A stretch of 64,000 nucleotides of DNA from Micrasema longulum (taxonomy: Eukaryota > Arthropoda > Insecta > Trichoptera > Brachycentridae), in the NCBI GenBank assembly GCA_022494885.1, contig JAGVSM010000451.1, positions 62,001-126,000 on the forward strand, given 5' to 3'. The position numbers were made by a program, and so were the translations under genes. The notes beneath the pieces were generated by a model that did not search any database, was not told the DNA's origin, and saw nothing but the letters and a program-made list of their open reading frames with translations. The number at the start of each line of letters is the position of its first letter. The stretch's first letter is position 1. This document shows positions 22,307 through 33,744 of this stretch, one piece after another.

Positions 22307-22531
22307 AAATTTATTTCAACAGAGAGGGAAAACATTCTTGAGAAGGGAATATGGAAGTCTAGGCATTTACAGGGCGTATGACAGGTCATAAATTCTGTAA
22401 ATGTGTAGACTTCCATATTCCCTACTCAAAAATGTTTTCTCTCTCTGTTTAAATAAATTTAAATATGAATAACTCACTAGGCAGGAAATCCAGCCAGTCT
22501 GCAAGCATTTGAACATACTCAAATATTGTTG
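22307..22531. repeat. Foldback-like element copy F (near-perfect palindrome plus right outer arm)
   Basis: Arms 22307-22374 (AAATTTATTTCAACAGAGAG to CATTTACAG) and 22393-22460 pair almost perfectly around a loop GGCGTATGACAGGTCATAAA. The outer arm continues to CATACTCAAATATTGTTG at 22531 on the right only. This is the shortest and cleanest member of the AGAGAGGGAAAACA subtype. Confidence 0.92.
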
Positions 22532-22985
22532 AAATGAGTCCCTCTTCACTTAAAGCTTTTATTTTGCCAATATGAATACCCCGTCATCACGTAACTCTAC
22601 AATACTGATTTTAAACATCTCAGAGTATACTTTTTTCCGGAGTACGTTATTTTGTCGTCGCTTTCATACGAAGGTATACTTTTAAACATTTCTTTATTTT
22701 GCTTGCCCGCCACGACATGTCGCATCAGAAGGCTGTGACGGCACCCTCACACAATACGATGGAGCTCTCTGTGATCTGCTAGCCTTTTTGTTTGTTTGAA
22801 CTCAAATGCTAGCAAACGACTGGAAGCGAATTGAAAAAATCACACTCTTGGATAATTGGATTTGTGATATTTTGGAATCTCCTGCATACTTAAAATAAAG
22901 AACTACAATTTGGCTTGTTAAAAAGAACTGACAAGGAATAAGTCTAGTGTGCTTTTATAAACTATTAAAACTATTTTTTAAGAAG

Positions 22986-23070
22986 CAGTATACCTTAGAC
23001 CAGCGTTTCCCAACCTTTTTAAGCCTTGGGACCGGTGAAAATAGGAGAAACATTTTGCGGACCGGTTATG
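22986..23070 (+). mobile_element. hAT element left end (truncated)
   Basis: CAGCGTTTCCCAACCTTTTT, GGGACCGGTGAAAATAGG and GCGGACCGGTTATGCAGGC are the typical end of a widespread hAT group ('CAGxGxTTCCCAACCTTTTT...GGACCGGT'). The matching right end is not seen; LINE sequence begins at about 23145. Confidence 0.75.
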
Positions 23071-23149
23071 CAGGCATAAAAACCTTAATTTATGTTATAT
23101 TTTGTTTATATTATATGAAAACAGGTTTTTTAAAAAAATAAATTATTTG

Positions 23150-24060
23150 AAAATTTATTTATAAACCCTTACGGATTATTACATTCATTTTACATAAAAT
23201 AATATATACATTTTTCATTCATACTCTTTGGTTTTTCCTTTCCTTTCGGTACACAGAGGCCAGGGAAAATAAGTAAAAGCTGAATATAATATCGAGATTT
23301 ACTTTGATAGCATGAAAAATAATTGAAATTAATTGATTCCCAAAGCATGTTATTTCATATTGTGTTTTTTTGTATTCAGCGATATTGGATTTGAAAAATA
23401 TTCTCACATTAATTTCTTCAAAAAATATAATAATTTGTGAAACATAAATAATTACAATATTTATTTATTTTTTTTATTTTTTATTAGTAAATTTATTTAT
23501 AAACCCTTACGGATTATTACATTTATTTTACATAAAATATTATATACATTTTTCATTTATACTCTGTTGTTCAAAATAATATTTTTTACATCTTTTGAAA
23601 AGTTTGTCTGAGTCTTTTGTTTAGTTTTGTCTGGTAGTTTATTGTATAATTTCAGTCCCTGGTCCATTAGTCTTGATTGTCCTTGTCTTGTTTTAGAACG
23701 TTGAATATGATATTTGTCTGATATTCTCGTATTATGTCCATGTTGACTACAAGTTTTAATTCTTCGTCTACAATTACATTATAGGCTAATTTATGGATAA
23801 ATTTCAATGATTTTAGTTGAAAGAGTTCCGTTATATTTAATGGCTTAGTTTTTTTTTTAAAGTTATCTAGTTGCAGTTAGATAGGGAACTTAATATACCA
23901 ACTTAAATATTTTATTTTGTTGTCTTTGTAATCTGTTTATGTCATTTTGATATCCTGCTCCCCATAGTAGTTGCGTATAACATATTTTAGTTTTTACATT
24001 GGCTTTAGAATTACACATTAGAATTTTTTTAGCGGTAGGAAAATGCTGCCTTGGACCATT
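23150..24060 (-). pseudogene. LINE C-terminus and 3' UTR (family X), interrupted
   Basis: The minus strand at about 23765-23580 reads ISDKYHIQRSKTRQGQSRLM then DQGLKLYNKLPDKTK and FSKDVKNIILN. This is the terminal part of a LINE reverse transcriptase protein. Its 3' UTR carries AACCCTTACGGATTATTACA on the plus strand (23494 on). A second copy of that 77-bp 3' end lies at 23150-23226, on the far side of the 220-bp repeat. Relatives are at 61265-61700 and 42470-42600. Confidence 0.75.
23230..23449. repeat. 220-bp repeat, nearly identical to 10605-10829
   Basis: Same orientation as the first copy, with a 4-bp deletion near 23309 and about six substitutions. It lies between two copies of the LINE family X 3' end (23150-23226 and 23488-23566). 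Confidence 0.9.
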
Positions 24061-24329
24061 CAGTTCAACAAAAAGGTGAAGGCTGTAGTCTGATAAAATG
24101 TAAATATATCGTACGATTTTTTCTTTTTAAGAACTTTTTTCAAAATTACGTCATTAAAAAATGTAGTACATAAAAAGATATTTCTAATGAAAATTCCACT
24201 CAAAAAAATTTTATAACTAAAACATGTATTTATCAAAAACATTTTTTTTATTTATTGAAATTTTTTTCTCGCGTTACATTGCATATGAACATAACGAAAC
24301 AGAATAAAATAATAAGAAAAAAAATCCCA

Positions 24330-24700
24330 CTTAGGTATAGCATGTACTTACACAATAAAAAGAAAACAGTATTTTAATCTTATAAGGAAAAGCAATAGAA
24401 GTTATGCAAAATATAATAACAACAAAATATATAATAACATATAAAAAACAGTTTAGTCATCTAGTCAAAGTTTTTCACCAATATAATGATAGAACATATT
24501 ACAAAGTAAAGAAAAAAAGGAAAAATATTAAATAAGAAAATAAAAGAAGAGCACATTTAGAAGGTTGGAGATAAGGAAATAAATCGGAGGAGTGGAGGAG
24601 AGGGATTTTAAAAATAAAGTTGACGGATTCGAAATTACCTTACAATAATAACTCAAACATATTGAGAGATACATACATTAATTACAAACTGTAAAATATT
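24330..24700 (-). repeat. LINE 3' region (family Y copy 2)
   Basis: AGTTTTTCACCAATATAATG ATAGAAC, GGAGGAGAGGGATTTT and GTTGACGGATTCGAAATTAC correspond to 9735-9930. Coding sequence is not preserved here. Confidence 0.6.
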
Positions 24701-24704
24701 TAAA

Positions 24705-25700
24705 TCGTTTTAATTAAATGTTTATTTATATTTATTTTTAAATAAGGCGATTTTGAAAGAGCGGCGTTTAAAATGTCAAAATTTTATGATTTCCGTACTT
24801 CCTATCAGTCTAGAGCCTTAAACATTCCATTTCGATTTCCATAAACCAGAAAAAAAAACTTGAAAATTAACGTGTTTAAAATGTTACTTAAATAGGTTGA
24901 AGAAGGAATAATTCTTGCCATCTAAGCATCCCCAAACCCAAAAAGTCTCATAAATTCAAGCCGCAAAAAATATTTTACGTCAGTACCCTCTTATTCTTCT
25001 TATCTCCTGGTAATATAGAATGCTAACGGGGAACTTTCTCGCCAAAAACCCGAACGAACTTCTCTTTTGGAAATTTTAATGTGACGTAAATTTATATTTA
25101 GTATTTCGGAATGAAAATTTAAGATTTAAAAAAGAAATAAATTTCTTTAAACATTTAGCGGTTTTCACTTACGTTTTGGGTTTGCTTTTCTTATCTAGTG
25201 ACATTTACAATGATTTATCGCTCTTAAAAGTAGGCAATGGAAAATCACAAAAAATCATGGATTGTATGATATTATGTAAAATGTATTGAAACTTAAATCA
25301 TTAAGGAAATAGCAATTTTTAGAAAAATAGCTGCATGTATGGAAGAAAATTTTGACAAATAAAATAAGACTCTATTGAATAATTTCGAGAAAAGAGAAAT
25401 TGTTTTGCAAGGTTAAAAATTATTCTCGCAGGGTTGCAAGGTTTGCAATTTTTTTTGCAGTGTTGCAAGATTCAAAATATATTTGAGAATAAATTTTTCA
25501 TGACAAATAATTTGAATACGGGAAATTTAAGTGTCCCGACGAACTTTATCGGGGTATCTAAGTTTAATGCATAAGATCACGACTTTGATTCCCGAAAAGG
25601 TTGACATTCATGGTCTTTAAAAGTATTTTTTAATCTTATTAGTAAAAAAAAGAATAAAATGATGAAAAAATATGCTATTTGAGGGACCAAATATATATTT
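24705..25700. other. AT-rich intron, nothing recognised
   Basis: TTGCAAGGTTTGCAATTTTT-type strings at 25400-25475 repeat locally. No gene or element is seen. Confidence 0.35.
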
Positions 25701-25702
25701 AA

Positions 25703-26028
25703 CGTCAACTTTGCCTGCTCCCACGTAAGTTCTGCCGAATAAAGCTGAATGATCGGCATCTACGGCCTTCCAGGGCGGCGAGAGTCCGCAGGTGTAAAGA
25801 AGAGGCAATTTGGATTAAGGCGCTCCTGGAAAATCTGCAGCACGAGTCCAAGACAGGTCCACCGCCGCTTCCTCGAGAAGTTCGTTATAGGAGGCTTACT
25901 ACTGCTTGCTTACCACATACCGCACACTCATCTGAGGACATAAGTCTCCTTGGCGGTGCCCACATGCACAGAAAAATCGCTCCAAATGAAAGTAGCTGCC
26001 CGAAGGAGCTCTCTGTCATCTAGTAGCT
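25703..26028. other. GC-rich island with a long stop-free frame, origin unknown
   Basis: On the plus strand a frame from about 25703 runs without a stop to a TAG near 26026. It includes KLNDRHLRPSRAARVRRCKE, ALLENLQHESKTGPPPLPRE and PHTAHSSEDISLLGGAHMHR. The minus strand also has a nearly open frame with SSDECAVCGKQ, which could be the zinc-knuckle end of a LINE or gag protein. Parts (GGAGCTCTCTGT, ATCT.. TAGC.TTTTG and the stretch before it) resemble 22700-22790, which argues for a dispersed repeat. I do not recognise the family. Confidence 0.4.
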
Positions 26029-26177
26029 TTTGCATCTTTGTGCTGAAAGAATGTACCTTATCCAGAAGTACGTAATTTGCGATTCATTGGATTGATAAAA
26101 AAAGAGAAGTGAATTCTTTACTGACTGGGATGAAATTGATTAGACATGATCGATTCGCCGAAATGATAACAAAACTT

Positions 26178-26360
26178 TTAAAAAGCCTTGTTATTCTTTT
26201 TGTAAGCCATCAGATCTGCATATTCGACAGAACCTTTAACAAAATCATGGATAGTAGCGAGAAGCTCCATTCGGTAATCATAGAGAGGGAAAAGGGGACA
26301 AGACCACAAAATGTGTTTAGAAGATTGATTAGGATATCTGCAGCAGCACGAAGAAGAATC
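26178..26360 (-). pseudogene. LINE C-terminal fragment with HILWSCPL zinc-knuckle-like motif
   Basis: The minus strand reads SSSCCCRYPNQSSKHILWSC then PLFPLYDYRMELL and EYADLMAYKKNNKAF, with a stop at 26178-26180. The Cys-x-Cys...His...Trp-x-Cys-Pro-Leu order followed by a short helical tail is the C-terminal signature of I/R1/Jockey-type LINEs. Upstream domains are not recognisable. Confidence 0.58.
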
Positions 26361-27162
26361 AACAATATTGAAAACAAATAATTGGTCATTAAATTTACCA
26401 TGAGTTGATAAAAGCTGCGTAGCCCAGTAATCAGGTATAACCCAATTAAAATTTTAACGCTGACGGATTAAGTGAGAAAAAAGGAAGGTAACCCTCCCTG
26501 AAGGGGGGGAAGGTTCTATTGCGATTGCTAGGCATCAAGAAGAGCATTTAAAGACATGTTTTAATATTCAATTGAGACATTACTTTAGTTAGCATTAGAC
26601 GGTTATTTGTTATAGGAGGTTGCTGCGTTTGTTTATGGACTAAAATGTCGGTAATGAAATCAAACCGCGAAACAAAAAGTTATAATCGGCGCATTTAAAT
26701 ATGTGAGAGTGTTTTCTTCGAAATATCGCATGAGCATCACACAAAAAAGTAAACTATGAATTATTAAGTTATGCCATAAAAGTAAAACATTGCTTACTAT
26801 GTTATAAACAGAAGGAAAGTATTTTAATGGTAAATGTGACAGAGAAGTTCTTTCATCCATTGCAGAGGGTACGTCAATGTCGTACAAAGGCTCGTTGGTA
26901 TTCATATAACATCCCTTTACAAAAACTCACCCCGGCCTCCGTAATTTCATTATAAAGTCGATACTGAATGTAAAATACCATCCGAATTCGAGAAGTATAA
27001 ACAAAATAAAATTCCACGTACCATATTTTTAATTTGCACGTGTAGCGAAGATAATATTTTTCATTAAATATTATTTCTTATAAAGCAAACCATAGAAAAA
27101 ACATTTTTTTCCAATTTCTGAATTTCGTTTTGTTCATCTTTCCTCATTTATTCCACATCCAC

Positions 27163-27256
27163 AAAACTCAAGGTGAAGAAAGTACATTCTACTCTCATAT
27201 GTAGAGAATAACTTGAAGGTGAGGACAATAGAATGTGCTTTCCTCACCTCAAGAGT
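27163..27256. repeat. Short inverted repeat with a third partial copy in the loop
   Basis: ACTCAAGGTGAAGAAAGTAC ATTCTA (27166-27191) pairs with TAGAATGTGCTTTCCTCACC TCAAGAGT (27229-27256) at about 24 of 26 positions. The loop contains ACTTGAAGGTGAGGACAATA GAATGT, a third related unit in direct orientation with the left arm. Confidence 0.75.
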
Positions 27257-27539
27257 TGTCTCTGAAAAGGGGAATATTTACCTGATTTTGATAATTTAAA
27301 ATATCCATGACTATTACAAAACGAAGATCTTTTTATGTCAAACGCACATAAAAAGATCTATCCGATAAACCGAATGTCCCGAATAAAGTTATTTTAACTA
27401 AATAAAATAAGCTCTGGCTTTTTTTAAATACAGGTTTTGTAATTATAAGTTGCAACTTAACATTACTTTACTTAAATTAGTTTATGTGCCTAAAAAACAC
27501 TAATATTTATTGTGATCTGAATTTGATAGTGAACATTTT

Positions 27540-27975
27540 TTATTTTTTTATTCAGATAACAAATAAAAATACAATATTACGCCTTAATACAATTTTTATA
27601 TAAATTTAATACATATATTTACATTAATGTTTCCCATTACATAAAAGAAAAAGCTTTTTCTGTACATAATGGGGAGTGACGTCTTACAAAAGTTTGTTTA
27701 TTTTATTTTTAATTATTTATAGTTTTAGGATAAGATAAATAAATTACAAAAAAGATTGAAAACGGTATTTTTAATCAGTGCTACATAAAGAAGAATTGTA
27801 AATGTAATTTTTCACTTCTTTCATAAATATATTGTATTCCTGACTGTATTTTTTATTATCTTTGTTCATTTGATTAAAAAAATACATTCCTCTGTAAGTA
27901 TAATGATGTTGTGCTGTAATTGTTTTTAATTTGGGAATTAAGATATTACCACCTGTTCTATGTCACGTGCTTACG
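27540..27975 (-). pseudogene. LINE C-terminus and 3' UTR (family Z copy 1)
   Basis: The minus strand reads HRTGGNILIPKLKTITAQHH, YTYRGMYFFNQMNKDNKKYS, then EYNIFMKEVKNYIYNSSLCS-T-D and a stop. This is a LINE protein end with an intact final 60 codons. The 3' UTR contains ACATAATGGGGAGTGACGTC on the plus strand and matches 59155-59330. It is 5'-truncated. Confidence 0.75.
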
Positions 27976-28592
27976 TTTTGTGACCTAGAAACACTACTAT
28001 TTATTTATTATTGATAAGTTCGTAGCAATTTATTATCAATTTAATATTATTATTTGTTAATAAGATAAAATAGACAAAAAATATAAATTGTTTTTAATTT
28101 CCTATCCATAATACTTTTTTATAAATACATTTAATTTCACAATAAAAATACCAATCTCGATTCGACGAAACCGGTAACTGAGTAATCCAAATCTATGGAT
28201 TTAATATCACTTGTCTATCATTTAAATAATAAAATAAATAATTTAGATTATAATTTTATTTATTGTATTCTGAGAACAAAAGGTGTCACCGGTTAACATT
28301 ATAGTGCTATCCAAAACTAAGCTCTTTGCGATTATACAAACAAAAATGTTTTTAATACACGAACGCTCCGTTGGAAACAAAGGTTATGTGACCCATATTG
28401 TTTCAGAACATTAATATTACCGAATATAATATCAAAGGAATTTCAGGCGAATTAAAATTTAGTTGAAAGGAAGCACGATACGAGGTTAAGAGCGATTTTA
28501 TTTCACATAAAATTTAATGCAAAGTCTTATTTATAAGCTTTGAAGGCTAAATATTTCACACTAGCATTTATTTATTAAGACTTACACATTCT

Positions 28593-28660
28593 AACAGAGA
28601 CAAAAACCATTTTGGAGAAGGGAATATGGAAATATAGGAATTTTTCTAACTAATCGGTTA
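28593..28660. repeat. Foldback-like element, half copy G
   Basis: TAACAGAGACAAAAACCATT then TTGGAGAAGGGAATATGGAA is the left inner arm of the AGAGAGGGAAAACA subtype. The partner arm is missing. Confidence 0.65.
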
Positions 28661-28739
28661 AACTGATCGGTTTGAGTATATAGATATGCCCACACTTATA
28701 TATAAATTGTCAATGTATAAAAATATAAAATGTAAAATA

Positions 28740-29628
28740 AATAAATAGGACTAAAGATTACCATAAAATAGTTTTTGGTTGTTTTACTGCATGTATTTAT
28801 ATTTATTTGTATACGGCATTTCTGCCATTTACATATATGTGGTATAAAGAGAGCTTAAAAATAAAAATATAAAAACATCGAGTATGAAATATTAATATAC
28901 TCGTACTGTACACATTATAAATTACTTGAAATACATATATATTTAAAAGAAATTATACAATAACAAAATACATAAATCAATCAAATTATAACTATTCCAA
29001 CCCAATCTTCTGAAGTTGATTAGCTCTTTTTGATAAAAATATGTTGGTCACTTTTTTTAAAAGTTAGGTAGAGATAAACTAAATATATCAAAATATGATG
29101 CATATTCATTCCCGGTATTCTGTAATCTAACAATACGTGAGTTATATTGAGCTACCGTTCGAGAATTTTGTCAATAAAATATTGTAGATGTTCTGCTTAA
29201 CCTAGGTGGTACATAGAATGAAATCGATTTCAGTAGATCGGGAGTATCAAATATTGGTTGTATTATTTTATGTAAAGTCGTAAGATCGGTCGATGTTCTT
29301 CGTTTTTGCAATTTAGTTAATTTAAGAGATTCTTAAATTGTGTTAAAATTGAATTAATTAGTAGAAAAACCAATCTTAAAATTAATATATCTAAGAAACT
29401 TATTCTGAATTCTCTCAATAGAATCTGAGAAAGTGATTTGATAAGGTGACCATATTGGAGAATAATAATCTAGTTGGCTTCTAACTAGAGATGTGTAAAG
29501 ATATTTTAATGTGTTTATTTTACTAAAATCTTTTCCGGTTCTAAGTACAAATCCTGATAATTTTACAGCTTTGTTAGATATTTTAAAAATGTGCTCTTTA
29601 AATAATGTAGGAAAACCAATGGTTCCAT
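28740..29628 (-). pseudogene. LINE reverse transcriptase C-terminal half, decayed
   Basis: The minus strand reads FKEHIFKISNKAVKLSGFVL, then NTLKYLYTSLVRSQLDYYSP, IWSPYQITFSDSIERIQNKF and LRYINFKIGF. This is the 'LYxSLVRSxLEYxSxIWxPxxxxxxxxIExIQxKFLR' region that follows the catalytic core in Jockey/CR1-type enzymes. Later segments (LQKRRTSTDLTTLHKII, DTPDLLKSISFYVPPRLSRT, VRLQNTGNEYASYFDIFSLS) carry several stops. The upstream part is lost at about 29628. It is one of the longest protein remnants here. Confidence 0.82.
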
Positions 29629-29689
29629 GCGTTCTATGAACGGATCGCGCATGGTACCTAGGTACTATTTGTAGGTAGATAAATATTTA

Positions 29690-30155
29690 TTTTATGGTTG
29701 AATTCGAAAACATAAAATAAATATTTTTTCAAATATGGAATTCTTTTTGCAAACGTCAAACAGAGGGTTGTACTTAAATCGAAATACGACTTTTAAAAAT
29801 GTATTGAATTCAATATTATTTTAGTATAACCAAAAATTCAGTAAAAAGAAATATATGGGTAGAAATTGTAAGGAATTTAAGGCAAGAATCTGATTGAGAT
29901 CCACAAAAAAACAATATCATTCCATTTTTTTGTAAATGTATTTTTTTTGGATGCAACCCTGGTAGATCGACAAATGAAACATTTATGCTCCTTGCATATT
30001 TTTTAACACATAAAATTGAAGATTTTAATATTTACAAATACGCACAGCGCAAAGATCTACATTTCTCTGAAAACCGCACGTAAATTGGTTAAGCCGTTTA
30101 GAAGGAATTTAGTGACATCACACGTACAGCAGAATTATATATATAAAGATTAACT
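29690..30155 (+). repeat. Dispersed repeat with RTE-like 3' end, copy 1
   Basis: It matches 39268-39620 in the same orientation: CCAAAAATTCAGTAAAAAGA, GATGCAACCCTGGTAGATCG, and a close with GTGACATCACACGTACAG and a TATATATA-A-AGATT tail. Endings of the type 'GTTAAGCCGTTTAG...TATATATATAGAT' are common in RTE LINEs and their derivatives; that assignment is inference. Confidence 0.7.
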
Positions 30156-30159
30156 ACCG

Positions 30160-31035
30160 AGTTATTGATAATGGGCCCAGAGTTTTGGAAACATCCGTAA
30201 ATAAAAAAACGAAATTTTAAACAAAGCCTTTTCCTTAAAAACGTGTATTCTGCAACAAGGCTAACATTCATCGTAATAAAAATGAAAGCTTTTAAACCTG
30301 AGGAAAATTTCCGTTTACGCCAAAACTTCCCGATCAGATATGTTTTCAGGCAGGCGCTGAAATAGCGACGCCGGAAATGCAATTGACGACGCGACGCCCA
30401 ACACAATGCAATCGCGATCTTTTTTTCCCTAGTTGGTGAAATATGGTGCACAAATCGACATTGTTGCCAAAGATTGCAGATAGTGGTATGTTCTCTACTG
30501 CAGCTTTGTGACTGGAAAATGCATTTCATTTGTGGCTAAACCCCGGAAATCCGAAAGGAAAACCATCGGAAAGCCTTTGAGACCGAACGCTATATAAAGT
30601 CTTTCTCAAACAATAAACCCATTGGGAACCATTTTACTGTAAACGTATTCAGTGGTTTTGAAATGAATTCGGCATTAATTATAATTTATTAATTTATTAA
30701 TAAGTTTCCGGCAAAAAGAATACTAATAGTAATAGAAAGATAAATTTAGTTGTCATCAATGAATTAAAATTAAAATTATTAAATAATTTGAACAATCGTT
30801 ATTCTAGAGTTACTCCGTTAGAATTTTTATATCATTGAACTGAACGAGTTTTAAAAATATTATTTCATAAAGTTAGAACTTTTTTAGCCACTTTTAAAAA
30901 ACGCGTGAAACATTTTTATATAAATATTGTATATCTTTAGAGCCCTTACTTTTCATTCGTTTTCTTTTCTGGATTCTCTTCATTGTGTATAAATAATAAA
31001 AGTATTTTATCAAAAAATATATGTGTATACAGCTA
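30160..31035. other. Intron sequence with an unassigned minus-strand open frame
   Basis: A 143-codon minus frame (30098-30529) overlaps the repeat end at 30098-30155, so its C-terminus cannot be native coding sequence. The N-terminal part (CNLWQQCRFVHHISP, FRRRYFSACLKTYLIGKF) matches nothing I recognise. The rest is AT-rich. Confidence 0.35.
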
Positions 31036-31039
31036 ATCG

Positions 31040-31130
31040 CGTTGTGGTCCCGTGGTCGTATTGTGGACTTACGGGCTATAGGTCCGAGGTTCAAATCCCA
31101 CTTTAGCCTCTACTAGATATCCATTTTTCC
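31040..31130 (+). repeat. tRNA-like SINE head (family C)
   Basis: GTGGTCCCGTGGTCGTATTG is followed by a box-B-like GAGGTTCAAATCCCAC at 31087-31102. The 7-bp acceptor pairing of a true tRNA is absent. The body differs from families A and B. Confidence 0.55.
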
Positions 31131-31495
31131 AGCACAAGTTATGTACGACTTTTACGAAATGGTCTGAATATTTTAGTAAATATTAAGAACTTAAAATATT
31201 TTTCTTTTTTTTAAAAAAAAGCCCCGTCTGCTAACTAAAAACAGCTATAACTTTAAAAAATGTGGGGATAATATTTACATTTTGAAATAAAAGTTCAAAC
31301 TTTGTAAACTTTTTTAAACTGTTTGGTTTTGGTTGCATACTCAATAAATAAAAAAATATGTAAGACCTAAAAAATAAGACTAAGAAGAAGTTTTTACTCG
31401 CGTAACTTTTTGTTGAATACATATTTAAGAAAATAATAGTCAAAATTGATGATTTTTTAAAATACATGTACGAGTATATATAAAAACAACTAAAA

Positions 31496-31965
31496 ATGAA
31501 TACAACTTTCGGTCAAGAAGGATTGGCCCACTACTCGGTTAAAGTGTACAATATTATTCCATTACCCACAAAAACAATTAGTAAGTACTCTCAATATAAA
31601 ATTGCTATTAAAAAATGGATAGTGGAGGTGGATTGCGCACGGATCGATGAGTGGATCAAGCCAAATTTGTAAAAAAATGTTTCCTAATTATGAAATTGTG
31701 TCTGCAAGTTTATATGAATTTCATATGCTTTTTATGATAATTTTAGTTTATTTTGCATATTATGTTTACGATGATAATTAGGTTAATTAACTTAACTACG
31801 TTTTTATTTTCTTATTATGTTAAATAACTAATTAAAGGCATGTTTCATTATACATGTTGTAAAACGTTTCCCTCGGCACGACACACCTCAGTGAGGAAAC
31901 ATTATTCTTTATAAAAAAACAATACAAAATTGTAAAAATATAAATGAATAAATATTTATAAAAAT
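31496..31965 (+). pseudogene. LINE C-terminus (58 codons) and 3' UTR
   Basis: The plus frame from the ATG at 31496 to a stop at 31670-31672 reads TTFGQEGLAHYSVKVYNIIP, LPTKTISKYSQYKIAIKKWI and VEVDCARIDEWIKPNL. This is a typical LINE protein end ('xxVKxYNxLPxxxK...FKxxxKxWL'). A 3' UTR of about 290 bp includes ACACACCTCAGTGAGGAAAC and finishes in an AATGAATAAATA tail. The frame is intact but the element is heavily 5'-truncated. Confidence 0.72.
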
Positions 31966-32699
31966 ATGAACTCGTACATATCGATGGCTCTGTTTCAAAT
32001 AACGACGAAAAAATATGTTTTGAGTGATGTTTATTGTATTTTATCGTTACATATTTATTAAAGCAAGTAACATTTAGTTATATATACTCGATAGGTTTAA
32101 TGAGTAGTAAAAGTATATATCTCTTTAATGTTTTTTTTTCTGTTTTTGGTGATATACTCGTAAATAATTAGTCGTTACAAATCAATTTATGTGAGTCAAA
32201 ACATTAGTCAGCCATTTCTCAAAACATGCGATTTCTAGTTAAAGCTTTATGAAACATTTCTCTATTGATTATGTGACAAAAATGTTAAAAAAATTATATT
32301 TTGTCTTTGCCGAATTACGATTTTATCAATATGATACTTAGTTCATTTCGACCCCTTTGTTAAGAGTTACATTCTTACATTTTTTGCTAGGAAAAAGTTT
32401 TGAACAAAAGGTTTTAGATGGAGTTAAGGATTTCTGACATTGATTAATGTTTGTTATAATTAATCACACAGAAAATTATACCTTAACAGGAATAAGCCAA
32501 ATTCGTTGTACACTCTTAACCATTTGCATGATACCGAAAAAAACTTTTCCCAAAAAGCCTGCACAAAATAGTGGATATATCGAGGCTATACTGGCAGAAT
32601 GCATTATGTCAACAGTCTTCAATTATTTTAAAATATAGGTACAAGGTGTAGATTTCAAATTTTATGCTATGCCTAGAATAAAAATTACTCTTTCAAAGC

Positions 32700-33400
32700 T
32701 TAAAAAAAAAGGAAAATTTTGTGAGAAATAATGTTTATTAATTTTTATTTTATTTTTTGTAAATAAATTTCATAAAAGGTACATGTTTTTTTAAAAATTC
32801 TACACATATCTACTTTTACACATCTTGTTAATGTTATAAATGTAACTCTCCAAAAAAGAGACTAACTCTTGTGTTTGGAGAGTGACTTACACTGTTGTAG
32901 TTGTTTATTGTTTATTATAAGAGTTTATATAATTTTAAATACGAGTACATGAGAAAAAAATAAAAATATGGGATAAATAAAGAAAAAACATAAAATAATA
33001 TTTCATTCATACTAATTAAAATTTAATGTAGTTTTTTTACGTGTTCAAAAATTTTCTTTAGATTTACCTAAATTTATTCATTGGTATATTTTTTTAACAG
33101 TTTTTAGTTCATTGGAAAGATTATTATAATTTTTTACACCTTTAAAAACAAAGCCATTTTGACCATGACTTGTGTGGAATTTAGGAATTTTAATATTACG
33201 TTGGTATCTGAGTGACTTATTCATCTCGAATTCTTTGATTTTTTCTTTTTTATGAATTTGTATAATATAATTTATTTTATAAAGAGTTTCTACTGCATGA
33301 ACCTTAAATATTTTATATAGACTTTCCGTATTAAATGATGAGGGTTTCATTAGAATTACTTTGATAATAGAAATAAAAAAAGGGTTTAAATGCAATTATC
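32700..33400 (-). pseudogene. LINE C-terminus and 3' UTR
   Basis: The minus frame at 33395-33078 reads AVETLYKINYIIQIHKKEKI, NKSLRYQRNIKIPKFHTSHG and QNGFVFKGVKNYNNLSNELK before a stop. This is the end of a LINE reverse transcriptase protein, here still open over more than 100 codons. The 3' UTR at 32850-32885 holds a hairpin, ACTCTCCAAA pairing with TTTGGAGAGT. The end nearest 32700 is A-rich. Confidence 0.78.
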
Positions 33401-33744
33401 TCGGAACTTGTTTTAATGACTTGATGCATTCTGTCAGTAAAGTTTCAATATATTAATTAGAAATATTATTAAAGATAGCAAACTTACACGCGCTTATCAC
33501 TTTTATATTATATGCTTGGTTACCAGAAAGGTTACGTCAGAATATGTGTTATGATTTGATTATTAAAATTTTCTCCAGCAGGCATAAGTTTTTAAATGTA
33601 TGGGGGTCGTAGTTCATTATTGACACATACACGTGCTTAATCATTTCACCTTAAATATAGAGCAACGATCAATGAAGGAAGTCATTATTTTATATAGAAT
33701 ATAATACGACATATTCTGCAAGACTAACAGTATTGCTATAATAC

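Noticed and set aside
30098..30529. 143-codon minus-strand frame as a gene
   Set aside because: Its C-terminal part lies in a dispersed repeat (29690-30155), an overlap that makes an independent gene unlikely; no motif recognised.
31040..31110. tRNA gene
   Set aside because: Box B is present, but no complete cloverleaf or acceptor stem can be drawn.
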